64,000 nucleotides of DNA from Moniliophthora roreri (taxonomy: Eukaryota; Basidiomycota; Agaricomycetes; Agaricales; Marasmiaceae), in NCBI GenBank assembly GCA_001466705.2, contig LATX02000180.1, positions 744,001-808,000 on the forward strand. The letters are read 5' to 3'. Position 1 is the first letter of the stretch; every line of letters starts with the position of its first letter. A program made the position numbers and the translations under genes. This document shows positions 12,540-24,830 of the stretch, piece by piece. The notes below the pieces were generated by a model. It had not been told where the DNA came from and did no database searches. It saw only the letters and a program-made list of their open reading frames with translations.

Positions 12540-12997
12540 TTCGTATATATGATGGCTCGCGTGGCACTGATAGGCGATGCTCGGCACAGTATGCCGAGCG
12601 ACTTGATATTTTCTCTCATCCTCTTTTCTCAACATCGCGAACGCATTCCCTGGCTTAGATACGCTCTCCCTGTGCTCTCAAAGCACCTTGAGACAAGCAG
12701 ACCCCCAATCGAGCACTAACAAGCCAAACTAGGTCATTATGGAACACGTCTGGTGGGGATTTCCAGTCCTATCCATCCCCAGCCACTCATTTACATCCCA
12801 CTCACTCTACAACGTAATTCATACCTCCCATCCTTAACTCAGCATATCCTACATCATTTTTCGACCTCCGTAGTTGTACTACTAGCATCTACCGCAAAAG
12901 CTCGAACGATATGAAGGCAGGGGACGCCAAATATGGACACGGCAGACCCTGCCGCAGCCTCGCGTATCATTTCCACGCGAGCCATCATATATACGAA
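12540..12997. repeat. Inverted repeat pair, 33-bp arms
   Basis: The words at 12540-12572 and, in reverse complement, 12965-12997 share TTCGTATATATGATGGCTCG plus CGTGG and a TGATA end, about 31 of 33 positions. The ~390 bp between the arms has no supported gene. Similarity stops abruptly outside the arms, so this resembles a small terminal-inverted-repeat element or a pair of inverted fragments. No convincing target duplication was found. Confidence 0.55.
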
Positions 12998-13537
12998 TCG
13001 GTGAGATCTGGGGCCTCTTGATTGCAGGATAGGAAATTGATGAAGCCGCCCAACGAGCATCACGCTGCATCATTACGGTTTCGCCGCAGCCGCACTCATT
13101 GTCATTTTAATTATGTGGGTATCGGTACGGTCCCTCACCGCCAATATCACCGCCTGAACACTTCCTCGAACAAACAGGTGTGATTCATTTGCATCGCTCG
13201 AATCATGTCAGCGTCCCAATAGGAATGAGCCGAGCCTTGACGCGCGGCCCGACAACAATCGATCGAATTCGAATGGCAGCGCGACGCATCGGCTAAAACC
13301 TTCGTCCGTGGGGCCAATGAATGCTTCTCAATGTCAATCGTAGGCGGACGTCGGAAGGTAACGCTGAATATATAGTATTGTTCTCGCGATAGTCCATCCG
13401 GTTCGGCCAAATTACCGCCAGACCAAAATCGGTTCGGAAAAAAGCCTTGAGGCTCGGAAATCTTTTTCTTTTATACGTGATCCTGAACGATATAAATGTA
13501 GCATCCCTCAGGGATGTCGGGTCACGATGTAGTGGGA
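12998..13537. other. Intergenic, upstream of the second 7-TM gene
   Basis: No supported gene. Minus-strand ORFs at 13147-13410 and 13293-13556 overlap each other without recognisable motifs. The last 100 bases are the promoter-proximal region of the 7-TM gene. Confidence 0.4.
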
Positions 13538-15086
13538 ATGGGGAACAGGTATCCATTTAAATCCATGTACTCTATTCAAGGCGTTCTGCTGGTCCCATTT
13601 GTCTCTGTTGGTGTAAGTTCTCGTTAACCTCTTTACGCTTTGATCATCACTGATTCAAGGAGACAAACAGCTGGCGCTATTCCTACTCGGTGAGTTCCAT
13701 GTGGAACAGTGCAAACTACTTTTGACTTTGCAAAGGTTTCTATGTTATACTTTTCGGATCAGTGGCCACGATCCTCTACGTCCGCCAACCTAATGAGCAG
13801 AAAAAGCTGCACCTGTATTGGATGACTACGCTTTTTATCTTGTCGGTTTCATCGGCTGCCTTGAGAGCGGGACAGATCATCAATGATGCCGTCCTAGGCT
13901 TTCAGGTAGCTATCACACAAGACTCTCGTCCTCTGCATGACTGGGTGTCCCATGTTCCCCACAAAATGTTAGAGTGAGTTGTTTTTTCCCCCCCAGTGTC
14001 CGGTGTTTGAATATTCTAATGGAATATGATAGAGTTGTCTCCGCCGCTCTTTACATCCTAGCCAAGTAAGCACGAATCAACACACCAGAGACTTGGGTCT
14101 AAACTACCTGAGTAGCGGTGTTGCAGACACACTTCTAGTGGGCGCCTCTATGCCTCTTTTCTCTACGATGTCTCGTAACAAAACAACCCCAGCTATATCG
14201 ATGCTTTATCCTCTGGGAAGATTCTTCAAAGCGCATTTTTATCGTTGCTTCGGTGGTTTCGATTTTGACCAACGGTACCAGCAGTGTCCTCGTCCTGGGC
14301 TCGGTAACTGACTTGACTTCAGCCACTGGTTTCGTTGCGTTGGTGGTGTATAGCATTGGTGTTTTTCGAGCTAAGAAGCATCTGACTGTAAATGGATCGT
14401 ATATCGGCTCGGTTTATGTTGTTATCAATGCAATCAACACCCTTACGTTGTCAATCATCATCGGTGTGTGGCGTTCGTCATTCACCTGGTATCCGCGAGC
14501 GGCTCATGTTTGCTATACAGCTGGTCGGATTTGGTGGTCGAGTCGCGAGCCTCGAGAGATCATGGGTCGTGGGGTCAATCGAAGGTATAGGCAAGCCATA
14601 GCGATGATGTAAGGACGTTTAACAGTCACTATTATCTCGTCTCTCATCGTCCTTTCAGTGTAGAATCTGGGTTTTTGTATTCCGCCACCCTGATCGTAGA
14701 CGTTGCATTCAAACAGTCTGTAAGTACCTTGGGATTTGGGCTTGATCTGTTTCCGCTGGTAGCCCTCATGGTCGTATGTGTCTAACTTGTACAATGAGGT
14801 CCTGACTTTCTCACCCGTATCGATACTTCAGGGCATCGCTCCAACGTTGATCATCTTGCGTAGCAGTCTGGGATTATCAAGAAGTGGAATACCTGACTCT
14901 CGGATATTCTCTGCTCTACGATTTGGAGAGCAACTTTCAACCGACGAAGCTGGCCAGAACCCTGAAGTACGTGCTGTCGACCTTCAATCAGAATCCGTGG
15001 ATGAATGCAGTGAGCTAAGGGTTCATAAACCCGAGTGCAATGGGACCACGAGCGGAGAGACTGAGCTACTTGATGAGCCTAAATGA
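13538..15086 (+). CDS. Seven-transmembrane basidiomycete membrane protein (paralog B)
   Basis: Nine-exon plus-strand gene. Reading phases join cleanly through 13538-13612, 13671-13689, 13736-13973, 14033-14065, 14116-14137, 14193-14463, 14521-about 14609, 14659-about 14719, and a last exon ending TAA at 15086. The start at 13538 (MGNRYPFKSMYSIQG) was chosen because it aligns residue for residue with the start of paralog A; an upstream in-frame ATG at 13514 is the alternative. Family landmarks are VRQPNEQKKLHLYWMTT after TM2, the DTLLLYRCFILW segment created by splicing 14137 to 14193, RIWWSSREPREIMGRG, and a C-terminal GIAPTLIILRSSLGLSRSG followed by an acidic cytosolic tail. About seven hydrophobic segments are visible. 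Function unknown; the gene appears intact. Confidence 0.8.
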
Positions 15087-15833
15087 GAGGTGTTTCATAT
15101 TATACCGTTGTACTATTATTATTGTGCGTAGCACGTTCGTCGATTACATTCGGACCCTGAGAAAATGGGTGCAAATAGGATAACAGCGACTGGGTGACGA
15201 GGTGGTTCATCCTTAGAGTACATGGGCTAAAAGGGTGCTGATGAGGAAGATAAACTGGTTAGATAGTTCGAATCCTATCGCAAGGACCGCATGGGGGAGC
15301 ACGACGCGACGATGATTTAAAGGATAAATCCGAGGACAAGAGCAAGAAGTTCAGGACATGATAGCGTTGAGCTGTAGAAGTACGAGGCAGGACAAGAAAA
15401 TGATTGCAATGGGGAATGACCTTCGCCGGAGCAGAATCGAGTCCGCGATCTCGCGGGCGCATTGCTGTCGTCTTCCTGTTCAATCTTGCACCAAGGAACG
15501 ATAAAGTAGTTGCAACTTTCAAAGGTGACACCCTTTACGCAGACGTGTCGTACCCGCTTTCTGCCAGCAAGTGTAGATACCGATTGAACGTTGGAATCTG
15601 TATTTCACCAACTTTATGTGTCAATATCATTTTAAATGCACCTGCGAGAATAACTATACGCTATGAGTAAGGTAAACAGGTCGGACAAATGTAGGAGATC
15701 GCACATACTCTGGGCGCTTGTAGCTGACAGCGTAAGGGCTGTCTCATTTCTTGGGCTTTTTTTTCTCCCACGACCTGTTTGTTGAACTGAAACGTTGAAC
15801 AACGGTGCCCGGCTCGTCAAGTTCAAGTTCTCC
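15087..15833. other. Intergenic between the 7-TM gene and the ELYS-type gene
   Basis: No supported gene. A GTTCGAATCC word at 15267 resembles a tRNA T-loop but lacks the remaining arms. ORFs here are short, overlapping and motif-free. Confidence 0.45.
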
Positions 15834-18491
15834 ATGGACATCGTACGTGCGCCAGTCTGACTGCCCCTGACTTGTTACTGAGCTAGAGAATAGGATACAG
15901 ACGCACCCGGACCCAGCTCCACCGACCTCATCTCCTACTTCGAAGTCACACCCACACTCTACCCGTGGCGCGAAACAGTCTTCCAAGAAATCGAACGGAG
16001 AAGAGCTCTACTCGGCGACACACTTCTCTTCGACATCCTTCTTTCCTTTGGAAGCATAAAAGAACCTGATGGGTTATACCCACCAGCTAACGCGGAAGTC
16101 CTCCAACGTCTCCTCGATGAAATCAGCAAGAGTAACACGTATGATGCATTGAAGAAGGACTGTTTGGTTTATTATCTTTTGAAGTGGCATCGAGATGGCA
16201 GAGAAGCCAGGTTTCAACGTGATAGGTCGATACCACCGCAGTTTGTGGCTTTGGCGGACGCGTATTGGTATTTGGATTCGGGAAGTGATGTTGCGGTGCG
16301 TTTTGGTTTATTTTTCACCATGAATCATTCTGGACTGATTTTTATTCCCCAGCGCGCAGTATCGCTGCTTTCAGATCCCAGGTTAAACAGGGATTACGCA
16401 TCCAAAATTCTACAAGCAATTTCACTGTCAAAAGATCCCCACCCGCTTATTGTCAAATACATTCAGACGGCAAAACCCCTTCTCGCGGAACCAGACGACC
16501 TGGATATCTACACCCTAGCGCTTGCACATTCGAATTTCTTTGAAGCGTGGCAGTTCCAACGGACGTTCAATCAGCGCGATCCAACACGTGCAAGACTGTT
16601 GAAGAAATTGTTCGAGTGGTGTGTTAATCGTGAGCTACTATGCTGTTTCTCTTCAATACTTCATAACTTATGTATTTCATCGCTTACAGCCACACCGAGA
16701 CCAACGGCCCTCACACAACTTCTCAGTCTGCCATTGAACCACTACGAACAAGAAGTGCTTGCTACCTACGCAGCCACCCCGCCAAAGGACGTCAGTCTTC
16801 CTCCCAACGCCCTCTATATTCTACAAAATCTCGTATGCGTCCGCCTTATTCAAATTGGGCAACACGCAGAAGCCGTAAAGACGCACCGTCGTTTTATTGC
16901 AGCCTCTGTATCCAACACGTCCCTACCAACCTCATTTGCATCCGCTACTAAAGGCAAAACAACATCCGCACAGGCACTCTTGCAGGAACGAGAGGAGATG
17001 ATTGCCGACGTGTACAATGCGTTACCGAGCGTGGAGAAAACTATATTGGATGCAGAGCTGGAGAGAGGTGGTTTGGGCACTGTTTACCAGTCACTACCAG
17101 TGAAAATAACGAGGCCCAACGGTGCTGACAAAACTGGAGACATCAGCATGAGCATGTCCTGGGAGGACATACCCCGACCATCGTCGGCTGCCGCTACAAA
17201 GGTGCCGGACAAAGCACTGGCTCCATCAAGTTCAACTTCCGGACCGGCATTGAACTTCTCGTTGTCAGGTGCACCAAGGTTTGGTGGACCTATACCAAAA
17301 CCGTCGTCGGTAATACCGAACAGTGGGGCATCTACGCCGAACCCCATTGAAGGATTACCGCCTCCGTCATTATCGGCCACAGCACTCAGTCTCTTTGGTT
17401 CCAGTACCAGTACTAGCGCAAGCAACAAGAGGAAGAGCGGCGGTTTCTCAAATCCCTTATCGAGCACCGGCTTGGGAAAGTCGTTTTCCAGCTCTACGTC
17501 AACGTCGAGGCCGCCTATTATTCCGACTGGTACCGGCAACAGTACGCCTCTTGGCCCTTCAACTCCAACTTTGACTTCGACCGCGCCGTTCACATCCTCA
17601 GCAAGAAGGGAAAATGCCTTCTTCCGCCCTACGCCTGCCCAACAGCAATCAGTCAATGGACTGGCTGCGTCCACATCGCGGCGAGTCAGCGATAGTGGCA
17701 GCCAAAGTCAGAGCCCAGAACGCCCTGCCCCAGCTGCTCAAGAAGTGCTAGTTGGAGACGACAGTATGGATGTCGATGACTCTCAAGACAGAGAGCGAAA
17801 GAGACGAGAAAGCGACAGTGGTGGTCTAAGCTTCTCAGTCTTTGGTGGTAACAAGACTGATACCAATGCTACTTCTGCTTCGGCGAGTGTTGGCCGTCCG
17901 GTTCAGAGCCGGAAGGGTACGAGTGCCAGTACTAATGGGAATGCAATAAGCGCCAGTACGAGCAAACTTCCTGGATCATTCACGGATGAAGATGAAGAAG
18001 AGCAAGGCGAAGATATTAGCATGGTCCAGGCGGCAGAAGTGGAACAACACACAAGACGTTCCAGTCGACAACCCAAGCAAACAAGCTCGAAGGGTTCGCG
18101 GAAAAGTACTGCTACAACTTCGGCAATCACTCGAAGCAAAACACGACAAAGCATGTCTGCGTCTGCGAACCTGAAACGCAGTGTTCCCGGTGCGATGTAT
18201 GATGACGATGATGATGACGATGACGGGATTAGTAGGGGTAGCAGTGCGCAGTCGGAGTTGAGGGACGAAGATGAGGTGCCACCTCTGCCTGCTCCTAGTC
18301 GACGTGTTGGTCGTAAGACCCGTGCATCGGCGGTAAGTAGTATCGGGACGGATGAGGAAGATGATGGACCAAAGACGAGGAGACGGTCATCAAGGTTGTC
18401 GACGTCGAATGCTCCTGAAACAAAAAAGGCTAGCACGAGAAGTAGCAGGGCCTCCGAAGCGGGAACAAAGGGCGGTAGGAGAAAGCGATAG
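15834..18491 (+). CDS. ELYS-like nuclear pore protein
   Basis: Four-exon gene for an 829-residue protein of the ELYS/MEL-28 type, a nuclear pore component tied to the Nup107 (Y) complex and chromatin. Exons are 15834-15842, 15894-16295, 16353-16629 and 16690-18491; all phases join. Exon 1 encodes only MDI, and the join to DTDAPGPSS is set by an ATAG acceptor at 15893. The N-terminal ~300 residues are the helical ELYS domain. It includes YPWRETVFQEIERRRALLGD, LADAYWYLDSGSDVA, LSLSKDPHPLI-type helices, and FEWCVNPTPRPTALTQLLSL across the last intron. The remainder is serine/threonine-rich and disordered, with a run of eight aspartates near 18202-18225 and basic patches ending GGRRKR, suggesting DNA or karyopherin contact. 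Yeast Ely5-type proteins often lack such a long tail. Antisense ORFs over the tail are codon shadows. Confidence 0.85.
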
Positions 18492-20149
18492 ATTTATGCG
18501 TTTAGTGACTACTACATGTTGTGTGCATCTTCGTTTTTCATGATATATATTCCAAGCATTATGTATCCCTGCATTATTGGATAAATGGCACCTATAATGC
18601 CACATAGAGTCAAACATTATTGTAACTTGTTGATTTGCCCCATGTTATTCCCACGTTGACCACGTCCCACCCGCCGTACGTGTCACTCGCTTGGCGGATA
18701 AACACCAACCTGGGGTGTTACCCTGTCGAATCGCGTCTTTGGGTCTGGACTACAACTCCTATGAATGGGCACGTCTCCTGCACGTCTCTCATAGCTCCCT
18801 TACGGGTGTCCTGGAGTTGACGTACATGATCCATGGAAACTTTGTGAACTGGGTAGCGAATGAAACTCGGCACCTACGATGAACTTGTTTGGCGGTGAGC
18901 TCATCTACTGAAAAAAATCAGTTCAAGACTTTTCTTACTTCTTTTCCAGGGAGCTTCTCTGAGTCTCATCAAAATCGACGTCTATCCGCCCTGCCTGCCT
19001 CTCAGTTCCATTTATTACTCCTGAAGTACACAGAACACCCCCGGACGCGGACACGATACCAGCATCTCGCATCTTTCCGCATTCGACTGACCTCGGCCGG
19101 CGAACAGGTTACAGCCCTCGCATCGTGGTCTTAGCGCTAGCGTCTGAGTCAGGTAAAAGTTTTCCACTTTGTCGGGATTCAAGTACCTGAAGTGTATTTC
19201 AAGTAGCTCATACCGACTTTCGGTCCGCCAAGGATGGACAATGACTACGCTGTGCGGACACGAGGAGGATCCGAGTCCGAATTCAAACTGAAGATTCAGG
19301 GTGTCTATGTGAGTGTACTACTGGTATACTTGGAACAACTGCTCATCGAAAGTCTTGAAACCACGAAACAGTTCAATAGCATTCATCGTAGGCGTTGTGC
19401 TGAAATGTGTTACAACCACGAGGCTCAACAGCATTAATGACAGATGTACTTGGCAAACCGCCTAGAAGAGTTTTTGGGGGATCCTCAATTTTGGGTGTAG
19501 TGTTTCGTCACTGCGGAGCTTCCTTCATACGTGAATATCATCGATAACGACCCGAACGTATGAAACCTGTGCCTCTCTATTTTTGTCAGGCTGATCTGCC
19601 GCCCACTGAAGTTACTATGGCTCATCTGGAGGTACTTCCACACAGAGGGATGTGTAGAAAGTGAAGAAATAGATGACGGAGGCAATGGGATAAGGAAAGA
19701 CGCACACAATTTCATCAGTTATGAAACTAGGCGGCCGCGGGAGTGTATCGGAGGGCACCTTCCTGGTCTTCCGACCATAGAATGCGCTGTCACATAGGTA
19801 CTACTCTGCGAGGAACGAATACAGTACGTTAATATAACTAGTACGTCTCAGTATCACTTTTCATTCAGAAAATTGCGTTGAGCCGCGTTTGCAGCCCGAG
19901 CGATTGGAACTCGGAGTAAAGAAGGAGCACATTCACGTGACTAGTTTGTGACGTTCCGTTACATGGGTTTCGACCACAACCACTGCGCTGGTGCTTGACG
20001 CTCCTCTGGTTTTGCATATCATGCTTTCCGTCGGTCCTTGAACATCACTTCGGTCTTTCTTCCCTTCACCCCATCACCACCGTCATAACCAGGCCCTTTC
20101 ACTCTACGAAGCGGATTTCCCTACTCAATTGATATCAATTGACACGATT
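18492..20149. other. Intergenic, contains the left edge of a segmental duplication
   Basis: No supported gene. From about 19516 onward the sequence resembles the stretch from about 28755, sharing CATACGTGAAT, ATCGATAA and GACCCGAACGTATG. This marks the left edge of a segmental duplication that continues through the NRAMP gene. Confidence 0.5.
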
Positions 20150-22306
20150 ATGCGACACTCGATACGACTAAACGAAACGACCACGACAGAGACAGAATGC
20201 GCTAAAAATTGCTGGAAATGTCGATTTTTTGCTGGAACGAGGACGGTGTTAGTCCATATACGAAAACACACTGGTGTAGGACTGGTCTGTGCAGTCGCCT
20301 ACTTCGATCCGTAAGTTCCGTTCCTTCTATTCAAGCCATCCATCAGGCTCATCTTCATTCAAGTGGTAATTGGGGAGTGGATTTACAAGCTGGGTCGGAA
20401 TATGGTTACAGGCTACTTTTTGTTGTATTGCTGGCAGGATTATTTGCTGTCTTCTTCCAGGTCAGTTCGGATTCAGCTTTCCTTGTTGGGTAAACGCTCA
20501 AAAGGGTATTCTTAGACTATGGCCAGCAGAATGGGTTGCGTTACTGGTCTTGGTGAGTCATGTTGGTAATGCTACTTCCGCCATGGCCGCTCACCCCCTA
20601 TTATTAGACCTCGCATCGCATTGTCGTCTACTTCTTCACTCGCGCCCTAAACATACCCTACTCTGGCGATGGCTCGCTCTATACCCTCTCTACTTGTTAT
20701 CAGAGGTCGCTATAATTGCCACCGACCTCGCTGAACTTCTAGGATCTGCGATCGCTCTGTGTCTTCTCTTTCCCAAACTCGAATTATGGCATGGTGTACT
20801 GATCACGGCGTTCGATGTCATTATATTATTGGCCTTAGGCGATCCCTTGAGAGGCACGCCAGTAAGGATGTTTGAGTGGCTTATTGGCGCTATGGTGACT
20901 ATCACTCTCTTTGACGATTCTCTAGGGCGCTGAATAATGTTTTTGCAGGTACTTGCCGTGTTTATATGCATGTGCATTATTATTTCACGAGTGGATATTC
21001 ATTGGGGCACGGCGTTTCAAGGGTACCTACCGTCTAAGTATATCATTCCGAATGGAGCTCTCTTCGTTTGTGAGTCAAGGCAGTTTCTTTTTCCTTTGAT
21101 TGCACGAGTACTTACGAGGCGGTCCACATGTTAGCTGTTGGTATTATTGGTGCGACCGTAATGCCTCACAGTTTATTCTTGGGGTCGGCACTTGCTACAC
21201 AAGATCGTGTCTCCACCGCACACTGTCGTGCTTTCCCAAAGGCTGAAGCTTCTCAGTCGAATTCTGACGATGTGGAGTCCGAAGATGGAAATTCTGAAGT
21301 CAAGGAGCTGACAACCCGAACAAGCTTAATACAACATCTTAAGACATATCCATGTCGCCTGTGGACGTGGATATGCGAAGCTTTCAAAGTACCTCCTCCA
21401 AGTAGCTACGCCACCGTGGCGAAGCGACACTCGGAAAGAGAGAACAACTCGTACGCGTTTGTTGTCGCACATGTCTACCACGGAATCGTCGATGTAGCAA
21501 TCAGCCTGCTTGGATTTGCGGTGCTCATCAATAGCTTGTATGTGCCTTTCATTTTCTTGTTATACTCGATCGCCAATCGCCACCATTTAGCATTCTCATT
21601 TTGGCCTCTGCCGTCTTCTACTACGGAAATGGATTGACGGGCGAGAATGCCGGAAAAGACGCAGCAGGTCTATTTGATGCCTACGACCTCATCAAGGACC
21701 TCGTAGGGCCAGGTAAGTTCCCCTCACTCACTGCCGAATCTGCTGATTTATTCGCTTTCAGGTGCTGCTACACTCTTCGCCATCGCGCTGTTAGCAGCTG
21801 GGCAGGTCAGTGACATACTCCTCAATTGACGATCGTATCCTTACTTTCTCTGTCGCAGAGTTCGTCGATTATTGCAACCGTAGCAGGTCAAGCTGTATCT
21901 GAAGGCTTCCTCCAATGGAGAGTTTCAGTAAGTGTCATATTTACCTCCTCTTCTTTACTAACATGTACATCGCAAGCCTGTGGTTCGTCGGCTCCTCACC
22001 CGTCTCCTTGCTGTTATTCCCGCCATGGTCGTCGCTATTGCCATCGGTAGAACAGGGATAGACACCCTGCTTGTCCTCTCGCAAGTCGTGCTGTCCATCG
22101 TGCTGCCATTCATCACTTTACCACTTATCTACGTGACCTCTTCCAAGGAACTTATGTCTGTCAGAGTCCCCGCGAAAGGCGAGGAGAGCGGCGAGACAAC
22201 AAAGGACTTTAGTAATAGCTGGTTTTCGACAGTGATAGCGTATGCGATATGGCTCTTGGTGACTATCGCGAACATCTACGTACTGGCTACACTTGGGAAT
22301 GAATAA
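20150..22306 (+). CDS. NRAMP-family divalent metal transporter, copy 1
   Basis: Multi-exon gene for an NRAMP (SMF-type) proton-coupled transporter of Mn2+, Fe2+ and related ions, predicted in plasma or endosomal/vacuolar membranes. The start ATG at 20150 opens MRHSIRLNETTTTETECAKN. Exon 1 ends at 20310, and splicing to 20364 rebuilds the TM1 metal-binding motif DPGNW. TM6 carries the second signature, GATVMPHSLFLGSALATQDR. Other family segments are LSEVAIIATDLAELLGSAIA, GDPLRGTPVRMFEWLIG, SRVDIHWGTAFQGYLP, YYGNGLTGENAGKDAAGLFD, SSSIIATVAGQAVSEGFLQW and LPFITLPLIYVTSSKELM. The protein ends TLGNE with TAA at 22304-22306. Both metal-binding signatures are intact, so transport activity is plausible. 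A cytosolic loop after the TM6 region is serine/acid-rich and is the most diverged part relative to copy 2. Confidence 0.9.
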
Positions 22307-22369
22307 AGAACGCGAAGCAGCGCGCTAAAATGACTTTTTGTGTAGCATAGGCAGATACTGTACAAGTAG

Positions 22370-22960
22370 CTACATAGACATCCATCCACTAATTTCAATC
22401 ATTGGCATTCTCTGCGCTTCAAAGATGGTCATTCGAAACGAGGATACAAGACTCTGAGCGGCAAAGCCTCCGGACATTGGGTGATCATCTTTGTAACCCA
22501 TGATCCTTGTCGCCGTCCGGACGACCTGGAGAACAGGAAGATCCAGTGAGCGAGCAAGGTCTGTGGTTGAGGGATTGAAGCCACGGAAAAGGTGAAGCTT
22601 ACTGTGATGCCGATGTCGGTTATTGATTAGCCGCGATCTTCTCAAGCCAGCGGGATCAAACAACCAAAAGAATTTCTTATCCCGCACCCGATCTCTTCAG
22701 ACTTTTTCGCCAGCGGAAGGACAGGGAATCGGTTGGATAAAGAGATACACTGAATCCGCTCCATTCCCTTGTGGTCAGGAGTATCCGTCTTTGCACAAAA
22801 TTAGCTATGCGCCTGGGCAAGCCATGATATATGATATCCAAAGTATCAAACGAAGGGATCATATTAGCGGTTTGAATAATGTTAAGTACACATTCGAATC
22901 GAGCTTCCAGATAGGTGTTTCGTGCCATGCGAGGACGCCAGCTGTGATGTATGTTTTATG
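22370..22960 (-). pseudogene. Decayed 3' part of a kinase-like family gene (copy 1)
   Basis: The minus strand carries the C-terminal exons of the same family as the gene at 31645-33843. Matching pieces include VYLFIQPIPCPSAG, KKFFWLFDPAG, INNRHRHHS and LHLFRGFNPST. Where the intact copy reads EQVWRD, this copy reads EKV followed by TGA, a nonsense change, and the exon upstream drifts between frames. The N-terminal half is not found in place. It sits tail to tail with NRAMP copy 1, as the intact gene does with NRAMP copy 2. Confidence 0.7.
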
Positions 22961-23099
22961 GCTACAAGTAAGCATGCGGTACCGGCCTTTACCTTGAGGT
23001 ATCAGGCAATCGCCTGCGATCAGAGAAGAGTTCTAATTAGCGTCAAGTTGAACTTCAAGTACCAAAATTACCAAAATGGTATGTTAGGTATCGCAAATG

Positions 23100-23500
23100 A
23101 CACAACAGCAGGTTTACGATTACTCCGGCGGATCTTCAATGGGTCAATGAGGTCAAGGTCTTCATGCAGGTATTCCTAGCCCAATACACACCCAGATTCT
23201 ATGAATTTCTCTCCCAGCTAGGCCCTTCAGCCAACACGAGAGCAGCACCAGTAAACCGGACCCTCGATGCAAGTCATACCGCTAAAGTCAGACTCTATAC
23301 CCGGTCGCGTCACTAGCTTGCATTAACCAGATATGAAGAATGACGAAGCATCCATACCACGGTTGCCCCTCGTGTTACGTTGACGGTTTCCCCAACGCTC
23401 TCTATTACCGAGTTCCGAGATTACTTAGGTGGTTTGAGGTCAGTATTGGGGTGGCTTTTCGGTGATACTGGTGATTTACCATTGGAGCATCAGGTATTCG
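23100..23500 (+). pseudogene. Inverted fragment related to the kinase-like family, with coding-like continuation
   Basis: At about 23112 the plus strand reads RFTITPADLQWVNE, close to FTITLADLQRV on the minus strand of the intact gene (around 32430). In this copy the segment is therefore inverted relative to its neighbours. It continues open as FLAQYTPRFYEFLSQLG, and further on ITEFRDYLGGLRSVLGWLFG at about 23400-23460. Those parts look coding but match nothing else in the window. Most likely a rearranged gene fragment; a short independent gene cannot be ruled out. Confidence 0.4.
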
Positions 23501-24559
23501 TGCCATTGATATGGCTATCTCTGCATCATTCCTCTTGATCATATATCCATGAAGAATAGATTCATCATGGCTTGAAATTCAAGTGGTAAGAGGACGTACA
23601 TTTGTTGGTGTAGTTGGTGTATATCATCCCAAACGTTCTAGTACAAATTTGCTCCTCTCTGGGAAGGTGCTGCAAATTGATAGGTATGGTCCAGCCAGAC
23701 AATGCAAGCGAGGAGCGTAAGTAATGAAACAGAACACGTACAGTTTCAAAGCGTAGAGCAATCTGCCCAGATGGACATACTGCGAGCGCCACATTAACAG
23801 CGGAATCTGACCACGTTCTGGGTCTGAGTCGAGTGTTTGACACTTCAAAACGACACTGGTAGCGGTGCCTAATTATAGGCCGGTGAGACACGGCTCAACG
23901 TAGGGTCGGATGAACCGGTGATACCTACACTCGGGAGCCAAAAGTTTCGCGTTGAATACCCTTATCCGACCTAGCTCTATTATATTCATTTCCGGGAGTT
24001 CTAATTTTCCGGTCAGTGAAGTGGCAATGAATGGCATGGCTGAGCAGTACGTTTGATGTGTCCCATTAAGCTTTAAGCTACAAGATTAACTTTAAGCCGG
24101 TCAAAAGCCACCGAAGATGAACGCGACACGTTATGGGTGAGATGTATGAGGAGACTCCGGCAAGGAGACGGACCGGATAGTTTGGAAGGTAAGTCTATGC
24201 GATGGCGATGGTTTGGTTCGCCCAGTGTGCCCTTCCAAGGTCGAAGTGTCTGTGTTGAAAGGGAGCCCGGTAAAGCTGCGATGTACGATACTTAGACTAT
24301 AAGGGAGAACATTAGTTATGTACCATTCACGATTACAGAAGGTATGACCATGAAGTAGACTCAACGATTTTGCCCGACCCTCCGAAATACGCATCCTAAA
24401 GACCCCAACGCGATGTCTCCAATGCTGGTCTCCCGTCGTCTCACTCTCTAGGCCACCGCGCTTGATCGAATAACCCAAACTCCTCGGTCTTGATACTCGA
24501 AAGATTTCCGCGGGATTCAAGTTTGCAGGGATCTTCCCTAAACTTTGGAAGATGGGCAC

Positions 24560-24830
24560 GAATGATGGGAACTTTTCTCAATGATGGCGGCGTTGGGGAG
24601 GAAGAACAGCTCTTGATGACATGTGCGCGCTTGGTCTCCTGTAAGCTGACTCAAACACTCGTTTACAACTCCCAGATTCTCACTTTCCCAGCACTCCCTC
24701 TCCTCTTCCAACTCTATCCAGATAGCAGCCTCGTTCCACCCATCTAGTACAACTCTGCGCTCCCTTGCACCTTCGCCTCAGAACTCATCGTTTTCAACGC
24801 TGCCAGTGTTCGGTTCGAGTGGGGTGACCT
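24560..24830 (-). pseudogene. Fossil of the HW/DCQ small-protein family (third copy)
   Basis: The minus strand reads, with frame changes, a degraded version of the C-terminus seen in the intact copies: an LAALK-like helix, then LDGWNEAAIWIELEEERE. It stops where the intact proteins continue WERGDDTF. The conserved N-terminal two thirds are absent. It is a relic only. Confidence 0.6.

Larger units (their letters stand above)
19516..23000 (+). repeat. Segmental duplication, copy 1 (NRAMP plus kinase-like pseudogene)
   Basis: This block aligns with about 28755-32460 in the same orientation, offset about 9.2 kb. Shared landmarks are the GACCCGAACGTATG motif upstream, the whole NRAMP gene with introns, and the minus-strand exons ending ATCTTGTATCCTCG-like sequence downstream. 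Identity is high in exons and lower in introns and flanks, pointing to a duplication that is not recent. Edges are approximate. Confidence 0.75.

Noticed and set aside
15255..15290. tRNA-like T-loop (GTTCGAATCC)
   Set aside because: The loop and stem would need eight loop bases, and no acceptor, D or anticodon arms can be paired in the surrounding 80 bases.
17084..18436. Long antisense ORFs over the ELYS-type gene
   Set aside because: They mirror the low-complexity Ser/Thr/Asp-rich sense codons and have no domains or splice partners.
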